Assembly (NCBI GenBank): GCA_002803225.1
Contig: NXFV01000281.1
Location: 23,034 to 87,033 of the forward strand
Direction of reading: 5' to 3'
DNA from: Gamarada debralockiae
Taxonomy: Eukaryota > Ascomycota > Leotiomycetes > Helotiales > Hyphodiscaceae
DNA length: 64,000 nt
Made by a program: the position numbers and the translations under genes. The first letter of the stretch is position 1, and the number at the start of each line of letters is the position of its first letter. The notes under the pieces are model-generated. The model saw only the letters and a program-made list of their open reading frames with translations. It searched no databases and was not told where the DNA came from. Positions 45,464 to 57,101 of the stretch are shown here, in pieces.

Positions 45464-46879
45464 TTTGTCGTCTGACAAGTGTTGTGGCTCGTGTAAATTT
45501 GGAGCGTTCAGGCCTGGATGGTGGACAACGTAGTAAATGTTATTCTATTGTCCTCTCGCTGCTCTGAGGACTTCTCCACCGCAGATCTCTGAACTGTCTC
45601 TTCTTTCTGTTTCCATTGGATCAGCTTACATTAATTCTTCAGAGCCGTGTACAGACCTAGACAATCAGTTTTGAAACGTTATATCCAGTGATTTCGTATC
45701 TTAGTGTGCAGGCCAGGCTTCTTATTATTTGTGATGCTATGGTTCCAGTTATGGGGGTCTTGTTGGCTGCAGGAGCTCGCCAGCTAATGCCTGGCAGCTC
45801 CTCCCACGAATGTCTGCTCGAATTTCCGCCAGAATTGTGACTTCACGAGACCTCGCTCGTGAATTATGCCTTTGATTCTTATGAGAAAGATAAGGATGTG
45901 CGTAGACTACAACAACCTCGCAGAGTGTAGGCGGCCAATAACAAATATGGTTTGTAGAGTGGAAGGTGTGACTGGAATTTCTTGAAATTATTTGGTTTTG
46001 AAGATGTAGAGTATGCCGAGCCTGTGAGTATGTATGTACAATGCGTGGAAGGCTGTAATCAGGTTCAGAGGCTATGAAGAAAATTTTCAGAAAAAAATTG
46101 TCTATTTGTCACAAAGCCGAATGAAAGTAGACTAGAGCAACAAGAAAAGTGTCACTCAAACCCTCTTCCCTTAGGCAGCAAAAGTGTCGAGGCTGTGCTA
46201 GTCAGCGCGAGACTTCGACTTGATTGTTGAACCGCTCGGTAGATCGGCATCTAAGCCAGTTGCAACGCAACTAAACGGATTATGCAATAATATATTGCGC
46301 TCAAGCAATAGAGCGGGAGAAATTTGCCCGATTTCTCTCAATGATTTCGTACATATCAATAATGATTGCATGTTGCCAAGGCCTTTGGGGGAGCCCGAAA
46401 TTGCCGCATCCCGTCCGAGTGACATGCCAAGAAAATTCAAAATCGAAAATGCCTCACTTTTAAGCCTCGATGCCCATACTTAGCACCCGCCCCAGAATTT
46501 TCCATGCGAAACAAAAAGGGAATAGGGTAGGTTTAGCCAAGTTTGCCTACGTCCACAGATTAAAAAGTGACAAGTGACGAGGTGATAGTGAGCCCGTCAT
46601 TGCACGTGATCAGCAATTTGAGGCGCTTTCAACGTTACTGAAGCAGCGACATGTATTGAAGAGGCTACTACAGATCTTGATTGACTGCTGATCCAAACAT
46701 GTGAGGAGACACGGAGGAAACCGCTTTGAATACCGATAGAGGAAGGCTTCGAGATGCACTGGCAGTCTGCCAGCTTCAGTAGCAAAAGAAAATAGAGGTA
46801 GAGGGGTTATTGATATACGAAGGTATTTGGGAGCCACACCACCTCGGTTCTGCGACCAACTAAAATTATTTTATAAGCT
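45464..46879. other. Upstream region of the Mg-ATPase gene
   Basis: About 1.4 kb. The first few hundred bases should hold the promoter and leader. At 46198-46483 frames of 80-87 codons are open on both strands over the same DNA (plus: VEPLGRSASKPVATQLNG; minus: GLDADLPSGSTIKSKS); the minus one ends like a real C-terminus, but I cannot name it. It may be a gene fragment. Confidence 0.4.
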
Positions 46880-47290
46880 GCCTCACAAGGCATATGGTAA
46901 AATACTGTCAAAACTACCCTTAATAATCATCAGACTGCTGAAGGCTAGAGACTTCGCTGTCGTCGAATGCAAGATAGGAGTTTTCGCTGTGCGACGGAGG
47001 TGTAGTGTAAAGTGTCCGAGTAACTACACAGTATAGAAATCTGTTCTTGCCGAAACTCTCGATATCTGTTTTGAATACCAAAATAAAACCAATTGATGAG
47101 GAACGCGCTGATATCGATAGTTGAAAAGGTGTGCTCTAGGATACTGAAGAAGTGAATGAGATTCTTGAGGTCCAGCGTTGAGGGACGACGAAACATTCAG
47201 CGTCATGCAGCTTTAAGGAATACCTACAGTATCTAAAAATTGTCGTAGAAGGTTTTCTGAATCGAGATTTTGATCGATTTCATGAGGCCT
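46880..47290 (-). pseudogene. Fragment of a second class IIIB P-type ATPase gene
   Basis: Pieces of the C-terminal exon of the neighbouring pump in the right order: IKISIQKTFYDNF (intact copy: LQILIQNLLYDIS), HDAECFVVPQRW (MDAEYLAVPQRW), DLKNLIHFFSILEHTFSTID then ISAFLINWFYFGIQN (intact: NVKDLLRFIIILGPTSSTID, ICTFLLNWFYFRIQ), and FLYCVVTRTLYTTPP...SYLAF (FLEGLLTQTLIVHLL...IPLF). At least two frame changes separate the pieces, and no other ATPase domain remains. It is in the same orientation as the intact gene. Confidence 0.75.
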
Positions 47291-47320
47291 AACGGAAGGC
47301 TACATCAAATCTTGCTGATT

Positions 47321-48190
47321 TTAACGCCTCGGCGTAGTCCGATAAGCATCTTCTCCTTCGTGTGTTGCCACATCACCCGGAGTCACTTGCCGTTTCTCCA
47401 AGCCACTTGGTACCATATAAGCCGTTTGGAAAGATACTACATGAGGGTCCGCATCGTGTTTCAGAAGGAGATCCAGCATTTTCGAACTTCCCATGCTGGC
47501 TGCTTCGTTAAGTAAAGTCCAACCTTTGGTGTCTTGTCCATTGATGAATGATGGATGGAGATACTTGACAAGCTCAAGGAATGTACTGAAGTTCTCAAAC
47601 CTAACAGCGCAATGTATTGGCGTCCGTTTCAGATTCGTGACTAACGTGACGGGATGCCCACATCCACGAGCGCAGTGATATCTTCTGCGCTGCCAAACGC
47701 AGTTGCCCTGTGCATAACTGACCATACCTCCACATCTTGAATGTCAAATTCAGAGAAGGATGCGGCAGAGAGAAGCTGAAGATATTTGACGCATGAGTCC
47801 TTTGGTTTATGGATCCATTCGTAGCCGAATAAGTTGAAAGCTGGCGTCCAACCCTTGGCAATGATATGGACCAGTCTATATAGTGTGATCAGGTCCGCAG
47901 AGTCTTACACGTTAACTAGAATCAATATGGTGTGCAAGCTCATTCGAATTTCTTGCATGCGTGAGATGACATCCTTCATTTTGGATTCATTATGAAACAC
48001 CCAGGACAAGCGGGTGTGCAGCTTCGACTTTCCGTCATAACTATTGTATGCTCTCTGGACATCAAGTATCAGTCTCTTAGCGGTCTGTAAGGCCGTCCAA
48101 AGATCCTTTGTGTTATTTGGCAGTAGGGCTAGGTCGTCTCCAAAAGTACTCTCTGTCAAATGGCTGATAAAATTTAACTCTGAACGTAGT
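47321..48190 (-). pseudogene. Ankyrin-repeat protein gene, disrupted
   Basis: The N-terminal part (47905-48190) reads SELNFISHLTESTFGDDLAL and TAKRLILDVQRAYNSYDGKS, then MKDVISRMQEIRMSLHTILI, an alpha-helical region like the N-terminus of fungal STAND/ankyrin proteins. After a break come GWTPAFNLFGYEWIHKPKDS, FDIQDVEVWSVMHRATAFGS and AEDITALVDVG, then in another frame HPVTLVTNLKRTPIHCAVRF, INGQDTKGWTLLNEAASMGS and SKMLDLLLKHDADPH: about three ankyrin repeats. Lesions: a stop after LVNV near 47905 and a frameshift near 47655. The C-terminal end is at 47321. No NACHT domain is present. Confidence 0.68.
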
Positions 48191-48551
48191 AAATTAAGTT
48201 ATCTCGAAAGATGATGAAACTCCCCGGGGGGGGCATCTCGGGACCGCCGAATTATACCTGTCGTCGCAAGGATAGCAAATTTAGATCAGAGCAAAGGTGG
48301 GAGAAGATCGGGCCGCAATGACTGGCAAAGGGCTGGGTTTTTCACAAAACCGGGGGTGAGACTTCAAATTGCTGTTGCCCAGCAGCTGTAGGGCAACCCT
48401 TGAAATTCTTGCTCCCAATCAGTAATCCTTTATCCTTTGCGGCTGCCACGCTTTATGCAGCTTCCACCTCACTGCCATTATCAAGTCTGCCTGAAGGTTT
48501 ACCTCCCTGCTCGTCCAACTCTTGCTCGCTTTAAATTCGCAAGATTATCCC

Positions 48552-48893
48552 TCATATTCCAGAAACAAAAGTTCTTCTCTTCCCACGGTCCTTAGCATCG
48601 ACTTGATTACTTGCCCACTCAATTACATACGCAGCTAAACAGAACACAACCGGATAGTATGCCATCGCCATCGTGCCAATCGGGGGAATCCCCATGTCCC
48701 AAATGTGGTGGAAATTGCGCATCCGGCGGTTACACAAATGGCGGTCCTCGGATTGCCTTACCATCCGACAAACGAAAGAAAACCTTCGTACCACGAAGAT
48801 ACGTTGCGCGATGGGGACAACAAGCGACAAGACCATTGGAAGGACGAGGGTGACGTGGTAAGGCGCAAATATACCAGTCATATCATCACTCAT
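48552..48893 (-). CDS. Open frame with hydrophobic segments, unrecognised
   Basis: 113 codons from a true ATG (MSDDMTGIFAPYH). One segment is hydrophobic (VTLVLPMVLSLVVPIAQRIF) and another near the C-terminus is too (PVVFCLAAYVIEWAS), with a basic stretch between (CNRRMRNFHHIWDMG). It could be an exon of a membrane protein, but I find no upstream exon, and overlapping plus-strand frames are also open. No family assigned. Confidence 0.25.
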   Translation of the reverse strand: MSDDMTGIFAPYHVTLVLPMVLSLVVPIAQRIFVVRRFSFVCRMVRQSEDRHLCNRRMRNFHHIWDMGIPPIGTMAMAYYPVVFCLAAYVIEWASNQVDAKDRGKRRTFVSGI

Positions 48894-51800
48894 ACCATCC
48901 TAGGTGAAGAACGACAAATGAGGTGTCTTGGTCAAGTTGTCCACATCTGAAGCTCCGAATATATTGAGAGAAGGATCAACTGAAAACGGGTATACAATGA
49001 CAATATTGTCAGCTTTTTCGATTTTCCATGGGCGTCTCCCAGAGAATATTACTGTAAGCTTTCAACACTCAAAGATATTAGGTTATTTGCGGGTAATTTA
49101 CCAAGTACAGTTGCTGAAATGTCGGTTACGATGCACAAAGCCTATAGCAAAAGCTCAGACGACTTACCGGCGGCTTTAACATACGTATCTGGTACTAATT
49201 GAGACTTTTCACCACCATCCCCTTGCCAAGCTGCGACAATCATGCTGCCACGCCCAACTATCGGCGAAACGAAACGGACGGGTTACACAATTGGTGTGCA
49301 GAGAAGGGTATTTGGCGAGGGACATGGGAGTGTATACCCCTCGTGTGGGGAACAGGTAAGAAAATTCACTATTATCCAGTCCACTCAATTCGTGAAATTG
49401 CTATTCGTTGCAAAAATTTTGCATACCTCTTCTCTTCTCGAAGATCTATGATCGTTTGTGACTGACGAAGATGACCAAGACAGGAACTGAAAACCAAACA
49501 TCGTCCTCCACCATTCACGCAAGCGCGCAGACTGAGCGCTGTGTCAGTCGTGGCTGAGTTACGAGACGACTGACGAATGGGGGTCAGGGTTTGAGGCCAA
49601 AGAGCATGTTATGATAGCAGAATTGAAGAAGAAAGCTTGTGCTGAAAAGATCTGACATGTAACTAGAGCCGTAATGGTGTTGCAATCATAAATAGTCACA
49701 AGCCTGCCTTAGATACTTGCTGGACCAAGATGTGAAGTTTGAGATTGAGGAGTGGAACTATTCTGCTTTTGAGGGTGGATATATGGCTTGATGACCTGAG
49801 TTCGAAAACAAGAATCCAGAAAAGTTGCAGGAGGCAGGGTAGAGAAAGTAACACGGCGAAAAACTCCGGATCAATTAGTGAATTGTTCTTTTTGTTACAG
49901 TTTCATAAACCCACCTATTATAAACTATTAATTCAAAAAAGAACGATTGGCAAGAAGAAAGGGACTAGAAAATAGAGGCTGGTTGACGCCTGTAACGCCG
50001 AAAAGGGAGGACATCGACACATCGTAAACTTGAGAGGCTCGAGTAAGAAGATTGTACGTAGGACGCGACAATCGCCGGTTTTGGAGGCAAATCAAAGGAA
50101 AGGACTAGAAAGTGTCGTCGTTGCGTCCTTCGTTTCTTCAGCCCACTCGCTGCCCGCCAACGTGCTATATCCGTACTGACGACGCCTCACTGCTGCTCAG
50201 GTCGCGGTGTTCAACTAGTACATCTTCTCAAAATCTGACTTCACCCACAGTGTAACATATGATGGTTTAAATTCCACCTGATAGCCTTACAGGTTTCCTT
50301 CAGACTCAGTAGCACCCAATTTAGGCAATGCATCAACAATCACGGTGACTGCGAATAGTAGAACACGCTTCGGACAAGGATTGCCATCATGGCTTGCGTT
50401 GAAAATCGAGGCGAAATAATAATAAATTCTGCTCACGAATTGAATTCCAGATGTTAAACAGATGTCTGAAGGGAGACTTCTCAGTGGAGGTGATACGAAA
50501 TTGGGCAGAGATGCGCCCCATTTCGACGTTCACCTTGCCAGCGAGCTATGTATCTTCCGGGTTTGTGAGACTTCCAAATAAAAAATTACACCGGGTCTCA
50601 GAAACGTATCGGGGACATCAGTCAACGTCCATATAAAAAGGCCTAAGCAAAAGAAGAAGACAGCAAAAAACATACAACAGCAGGTATTCGCTGATCGTCA
50701 CCGACTCAACTACTAATCTGCCGATCTGAGGCTTATGTATGGCAGAGCGGACGGGATGCCCAGTTCTCCTCAGTCTGTGGTCGTATGTGAAAGCACAACT
50801 CTTTAAACTTGATTATGTACCTCCATGCTGTCAGAACTCATGTCAGGCTTCCGAATCACCAACGATGGAATTGAGGAACAATTCCATTGAGAATTCCCCT
50901 CCAACCGCCCAAAGATTGGCGGGTTAGTCCCTGGGCACCGGCGTCCTTAGGGCAAGGCAGAAGAGCAGTCCCGAAACAGTCCAGGCCGATGTTCAGGGTT
51001 GAAATCGAGTAGCGAAGGTTCGCGGTCACCTGATATAATATCACGTGACGGAAATGTGACTTCCGATGCCCTGAACCAGAGCAATGTGACAGCAATGAGA
51101 TAAATACCACAAATCCTTACGTCACTCACTACAACACGTCTTCATTCAAGTAGTTGGGAAGGACCTACCTGATGATACGGGTCATCATCAATTTGTGCTT
51201 GACATACGCAGCATTGAGGCTTAAAAAACCGAGACTTATGCAAAGTGCAGGCTTTTTCTGTTGCACGTCGCAGTTTGGAATAACCATATGAGCTAGAGGG
51301 GGTCCATCCGACCTTTTGCCGGTTCTCCCGTCCTTGTCAGGGGATGTCACTTGATTACGACAATCAACCTCGCCTCCAACTTTCCCAGTTGTGCCTTCGA
51401 GAGCTCCTTGAATGTTAAGTATTCCAGATTCTCCATATATCAATGAGACGTAAATAAACTGAAATGCGATCGGAGTCAATCAATTTTCGACTTGAGCGAT
51501 GACATACCAAGCATCTCGAGGAAGGGCAAACTTCCAGGCTCATTCAGGGGAAAAGCCATAAATTTACTTTCCGGGGGACCGGGTGGCGCTAGTGAACCCT
51601 TGCTCTTGACCCATACAGTCAGTAGTCAAAATGCCTGCACCGTCTCGAATTTCTTTCCCAACATTCTCAAGGATCAAGACTTGAGACTGAACTTGATACC
51701 TAAGATTGACAGCGACGATGAGGTCGAAAATATTGCGAGGAAGTTCTCGATGTCCAAGTATGACTGCAGTAAGTGCTCTCTCGAATTTTCCAGCATCCAA

Positions 51801-52148
51801 GGGAATTTCTAGAAGTTGTTTGTCGACATTTCTTTTGCGGAATCCGACATGGCTCGTTCCACCAGAAACAGCGCAGACTCGAGATTATTTATCACATCCA
51901 CACCAGCAGCCCATGCATGCTCTGTCACACCATCGCCGCTTTGGACGCCTCGCCGGTGCACTTATCCCGGAAAGCTGGGATGGCCATCCCCGCGAGGCCC
52001 AAAGCCAACAAAAGCCAGGCATGTGACTTCCAGTCACCTGTTTTGGCGCTTTTCCGCGTAAAGTGGTTGGCCCCCGTCGCGTCTCCCAGCAGCCTTGAAC
52101 GTTCAGGCCGCGTCTTTGCCTGTCGCAGGCATCCTTTGCCTATGAGTG

Positions 52149-52160
52149 CATATATATATC
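52149..52160 (+). promoter_or_regulatory. TATA-like element upstream of the BTB gene
   Basis: CATATATATATC about 175 nt before the BTB start codon, followed by a CT-rich stretch (CCCTCTCTTCTTTTTTATTTC region), the usual arrangement in filamentous fungal promoters. Sequence resemblance only. Confidence 0.35.
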
Positions 52161-52327
52161 TGCCGTCCCTCCCATCCAACCCTCTCTTCTTTTTTATTTC
52201 ATGCCTCATTTTCCGACCAAAAGCGACACAAATTCCAGCCATTTCGACAACAATTCGCCTCGACATCTACGAATGGTTTTGTTGAACGCCGAGTTCTGCA
52301 TTTCGACAACCGACCGACCGAACGATA

Positions 52328-53377
52328 ATGTTTAATAAAGAGAGCTTTTCAAAGAGTCGAAGATCAAAGGGAAAGTCATCATTCAGAGAACATGCCGTGT
52401 CAAAGAATCGCCATGAACGATCGATGCGTAAAGTTCCGACGGATACAGAAGCAAATCCTCTCGGAAGGTCAGTAATTCCAAGCATCACCACTTTCATCAT
52501 TTCGAACTTTTTTACGGTCGCTAACAATTATTTCCAGTACATTAACCTCCTCAATAATCACCCTCGTCGTCGGCCGCGAACAACGACTCTTCGCCGCGCA
52601 TGAAGACGTCCTCTGCATATCGCCCTTCTTCCAAGCAGCCTGCAGAGGCCAATTCATGGAAGCAGCAAGCAAACGAATCTCCCTTCCCGACGAAGAACCC
52701 GAAATCTTCTCCTCCGTCCTCGAATATCTCTACAAAGGCGATTATTATCCGCGGCTGGTCCACAACAAGCGGAAAAACACGTGGGAGATTGAGACCGGCG
52801 TCGGCGGAACGGGAAGTGTGGAGTCGACGGTTTATCATCACGGTGTTGATGGCGAGCTGTTGAAGGATACGGTTATATATTGCACGGCGGAGAAATATGG
52901 GTTGGAGGAGTTGAAGCGTGTGGCGTTGAGGAAGCAGGGTTTGCGTATGTTGTTCCTTCCATTCTCTTTCCTTCTTATCATTTAAATATAGTTACTAATA
53001 TTCATTTGACAAACAGAATCCGGCATCCAATGCAGCACAATACTCTCCTCTGCCCGCTACGCCTACGCCAACACTCCCGACACCGACTCCAAACTACGAG
53101 CCCACTACCTTGCCCTCATAATCCGAAGCCGAAGCACATTCAAGCGCAGCGGGACCATGCAGCTAGAAATGCAGGCTGGTGGCAGTCAGCTGTTCTTTGA
53201 TCTTTTCGTTGCGCTCTGTAACCATGTGGACGATGTTACCTCTATTGCGTAAGTCTTTCTGCCTACTTGCTCCCTCGTGATCATCGCCACCTCACCCTTC
53301 CCTATTCCTTCCGAGCACAAACTGACAGTATTGCAACGAACAGAGGATCTCCACGCAGCGTACGCACTCATCACTGA
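52328..53377 (+). CDS. BTB/POZ-domain protein
   Basis: Four exons, 52328-52467, 52538-52944, 53017-53248 and 53344-53377, introns of 70, 72 and 95 nt with branch sites such as GCTAAC; 270 residues. The basic N-terminus (MFNKESFSKSRRSKGKSSFR) is followed by a BTB domain at about residues 50-165: ITLVVGREQRLFAAHEDVLC, ISPFFQAACRGQFMEA, ISLPDEEPEIFSSVLEYLYK, and, after an insert, ELLKDTVIYCTAEKYGLEEL. The C-terminal part (STILSSARYAYANTPDTDSK) continues the usual helices. The last coding exon adds only ten residues (GSPRSVRTHH). BTB proteins of this type mediate dimerisation or cullin-3 binding; no kelch or MATH part is present, so the partner is unknown. Intact. A frame at 53277-53639 overlapping the last intron is a shadow. 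Confidence 0.92.
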
Positions 53378-54631
53378 GCCTCTCCCATCGCCCACCAGCA
53401 CTATGACTTGCCACCGAGCAGTCACTTCGATTCTCAACACTCCCTCACAACATTTGGGACATGATTTAGCATTTGATTTTGATACCAGGCGTTACGGATG
53501 GGATAATGACCTGTATCACTACTCTTCTTACAGCTCACTATGGTGCATGCTTTTGAAGAAACCCCATTTTCCTTCTTGCTTTCTCGCTTTCCTCGTCTTT
53601 TGTGTTGTTGAGCGATCCTCCTGTTCTGAAAACAGTTGAGTTGAAGGTGATAAAAAATTTGAGAATGGCTGCGTGTACTATTTTCATTTTTACAGATTCC
53701 AGTTTTTGAATTTTGCTGCTTTTGATTTCTTTGAGAGCAGCTGTTTTGGAGACTGAAGGAAAGGGGGAATTTGAGAAAGCAGATTTTCGTTTTGAGAGAG
53801 CATGAACCATAGAATATTCACTCCAATATCAATAAAGAGACGATTTTCACGTCCCCCCCAACATCTTCGCAATCTTTAATCTACCAGAATTTGCATCTCA
53901 CCGAAACCAGCACTTGCTACTCTATTCACAAACTCAGATGCAACTTTCACAACTCACACAGCAAATTCACAATTCTCACTTAATCCACACCAAAGCACTC
54001 AGCGAATCCAGAATATCTCAGGGGGCAGCGATAGCTCATGAGAATTCACTATCAGTTAAAGTGCATGCATTAGCTCCTACGCTATCCCACCTATTAAACC
54101 ACTATACCCTGCCAATTATCTCACGAAAAGCTATCGGCGGATCCTCAAAAAAGAAAACCCTTCGAAACGCAGAAACAGCTGCCAGGCAGATGATTCGTCA
54201 ATGGCAAGCTGGTTCAAGCAATGCGGGTGAGGAGGCCCTGCTAGTGCGTTGTGAGTCACGGGTTGGGGGTTGCTGCTTTATGCGTGGACGTTAATAGGGC
54301 GACAGACGAACTAGCCGAGAATGACACGTGAAATTTGAGTTGTGAGTGAATAATATGTGAGGTGTGTCCAATGATGACCTCTGCTGTGACTGACTGTGAC
54401 TGAATGTGTTCACCGACCCCCTTTATGACTTCGCAGCGGACGAGGCGAGCGACAAATTTATGGCCAAATGCTGAAACGGGGGCGAAAAGACGAAGGGCCA
54501 AGGTGAAGGGTGGAGAGTGGTGGAACCAGTTTCGGAGCAAAGAGGGGGTGTCCATTACCACCAAATATGGTTCGCCCGGCAACGCCATCCCTGAGAGTTG
54601 ACCAGACCTCGACTGCGAGCAACAGGCCACT
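53378..54631. other. Convergent 3' region
   Basis: Between the BTB gene and csn12, which end towards each other. A frame at 53914-54294 includes GSSKKKTLRNAETAARQMIR, which looks protein-like for a short stretch but has no gene structure. No gene called. Confidence 0.45.
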
Positions 54632-56580
54632 TCAAACGCCAGTCCCGGGGAACGCACCGCCCTTACTCAGCACTACCATGCCTCGCTCCCGCGCTATGTA
54701 TCCCTTCATTAAGTTCTGCCGTACACACCATCAGTTTTATTCTTGAGTCACGGCAATAATGCGCTGCCCTCTGAGCCCCCCCGGCCCCCACCCGAGATCT
54801 TCCGGCCAATAGGAGAGTGGCGAGAACGATAAGGGGGAGCCGAGGAAGGCAACAGTGACGGTTGCGATCATAAATAAATGAATAAATGGAAAGGAACGGA
54901 ACCGACCTTGTAAATCATATTTGCAAGAAGACACTCCACTTCATCATCATCCATTATCTCCTTGTTCCCCATACTAATCGCGGCACCAAATTCCGCTATC
55001 CTAATTCGTGTTCTCCTTACCGGCGCAACATTCGGCTCTTTGGATTCTTCGAAACCGCCTGCGAGAAACACTTTTCGGAGAAGATTGCGCAGGGCGATGT
55101 CCCGACCGCGTTCGAGCGTTAGGTAGATGCGGCGTTTGACAAACTCGTCTTCGCCTGCTGCGAGTGCGGCGTCGAAGCCGGATAAGTCACCTTTTTTGAT
55201 GAAGCGGGAGAGGGGCAGGAAGAGGGTTTGGAGGCGTGGGTAGGGTTGGAGAAGGGCGAGGGTCGGGAGCGTGTGTGTTGTTAGCAGGTGGCAGGGTATT
55301 AGGTAGGTCAGAATGAGTCTGCGAGTGGTCAGTTCGAAGTTGCGCGGGAGGGATGATGACTCGGTGTGAATCAATAAAGGCATGAAGGTGGTGTGAAAAC
55401 TGACTCTTTATTGCGTGTCGCATCCTTGTGACAGAGACGCCAGGCTTCGGTGAGATTCTTTTCGGACTAAATGATGGGATTATCAGTATTGCGATGGTTA
55501 TTGGATGGCGAGGAGGCGACACACCTCAACGTAATTTTCCTCCAGGAAATAGATGACTCCAACGTAGTATTTGAATGTCACCTGGTGAGACATGGGGAAG
55601 GCATCGAGGTGTGGCATGTCGCCTCGATACGCCTGGATGGCTTTGAGGATATTCTTCGACAGACTGATTGAGTTCAATTTGAAGTAGGTCTTGAACAACA
55701 AATTGATGATGTTGTAAATGCCCCATTTTCTCGAATCCTCAAGTGGTGCTCTGATCTACAATTAGCAACAATCAATTACTGATGTTGGGAAATGCGAACC
55801 TATCGGCAAGACAAATCTGGAATATTCGATTAAGTTGTCGGGCCGCGTCCTCTAACTTCTCGTTCTTTTCTGCCTCAGGATTGAAATCGTCTTGGAGGGT
55901 TGTGGCTGCAACCGTGTTGTTCCCTGTGGCTTCGTCTGCCTTGATGGCGAATATTCTCATATATTTGCCTGCCACGTACAAGCAAGGCACCGTCCAGGCT
56001 TCAAATCCGCAATTGGTGTAACCTCGGATGAGTTGATTGGTCATCTCTTTCCATGCTTCATAAACATTCATCCATGCTGCCTAGAATTGAAGTTAACATT
56101 ATGAGAGCACGATAGTCTTCGAAAATAGAAAAAGGGGCTTCCGAGGACGTTGGAGGTCACGTGAACATGACGCGGCTCGCAAACGGGGCGTGCATTGCGA
56201 CGACCAGATGGACGAGGAACTTCAACCTCGAGAAGTATGAGATGCCTAAGCTTGTGGAGTCTTCAAATGGGATTGTTTACCTTTGCACCCGATCTCGAAG
56301 CAGTCTCCGTAGCCAATATCTCCCCAACAGCCTTCCAGTACGCAAAATACACCTCAACCCAACCGTTTCCCTCCTCCGTAGGAAGCTTGAATGGCATAGA
56401 GCTATCATATAGAATTTGGTATTTGAAGTCCGTTTTAGCACTTGCATGGTTTGTGCTTCGAAAGAAGGAATGGAGTCTTTCGGGATCTGAAGCCGGTGGT
56501 ATGGGAGAGAGGGTCATGGAGAGATCATAGCCATGACCTTCGCTGTAGGCCTTCTTGAAATCTTCGAAAACGGAATCCAT
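54632..56580 (-). CDS. csn12: CSN12/Thp1-like PCI-domain protein
   Basis: PCI-domain protein associated with the COP9 signalosome and, in yeast, with a TREX-2-like Thp3/Csn12 complex in mRNA metabolism. Six exons join in frame to 454 residues: 56281-56580, 55800-56080, 55525-55750, 55405-55466, 54907-55318 and 54632-54715, with introns of 200, 49, 58, 86 and 191 nt. N-terminus [20 protein letters not shown]; then [73 protein letters not shown] and [27 protein letters not shown] and, in the winged-helix part, [20 protein letters not shown]. The end [13 protein letters not shown] is typical. The last donor (AAG/GTCGGT) departs from consensus, but frame and product support it. Divergent from the eL20 gene. 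Intact. Confidence 0.94.
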
Positions 56581-57047
56581 TTTGAAAGATTATTTCGTGA
56601 TTCGTACCCACGAAAGTGGTCCAAATCCGTCAATCAACGCAAACTTCACTCCACTCCCGTGACTTTTGAGAGCCTGAGTCTTCAGGTTGGAATGAGGCTT
56701 GTAATGTGTGGCAGAAATTCATCCATCAAGGCCCGATGGTCAACATGGTACTGGAGATAGTTGCAACCCTTAGGATGAAGTCGAAGTGAAGGATGTAGAA
56801 ATGAAGCAGAAACACCATCATCAAACGTCGCTTAACATAAAGGATCTCGCGTTTATGAGTCGTTGTTCTCCCGTTCTCCCCCGAAGGCGCGACTGAGACG
56901 GGTAGTCTAATCCCTTTTGGGTGTTAGTGCGCTCAGGGCAAAACTTTTCACAAACCCTCGCTAAGCGAGAGATCGAGAGAAGTTGACCCAAAAAATCGAC
57001 CGCTCGATCAGCGACAACAATACATCGACCAACGGCCAACAATCACA
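56581..57047. other. Divergent promoter shared by csn12 and the eL20 gene
   Basis: About 470 bases between the csn12 start codon and the first exon of the ribosomal protein gene. It ends in the eL20 5' leader. No reading frame of interest. Confidence 0.6.
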
Positions 57048-57101
57048 GTGAGTACTATCGCATTGAGGTATCTTGATTGATTGTTTGCTAACGTTTAGAA
57101 G

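Larger units (their letters stand above)
48191..52327. other. Long gene-poor stretch
   Basis: About 4.1 kb with no gene I can support, apart from the weak frame at 48552-48893. A pair of overlapping frames at 51480-51830 reads protein-like on the minus strand in two frames (ALTAVILGHRELPRNIFDLI; SLAPPGPPESKFMAFPLNE), which may be remnants. A run of eight G lies near 48225. The last 200 bases look like the promoter and CT-rich leader of the BTB gene. Confidence 0.45.

Noticed and set aside
46198..46483. Gene on either strand
   Set aside because: Frames of similar length are open on both strands and neither has a recognised family or splice structure.
48552..48893. STE3-like pheromone receptor fragment
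   Set aside because: The basic loop and hydrophobic segments recall it weakly, but helix number and order do not match and no further exon was found.
51480..51830. Membrane protein gene on the minus strand
   Set aside because: Two frames read protein-like in part, but there is no start, no splice pattern and stops separate the pieces.
53277..53639. Separate gene downstream of the BTB gene
   Set aside because: It overlaps the last BTB intron and exon in another frame and has no motif.
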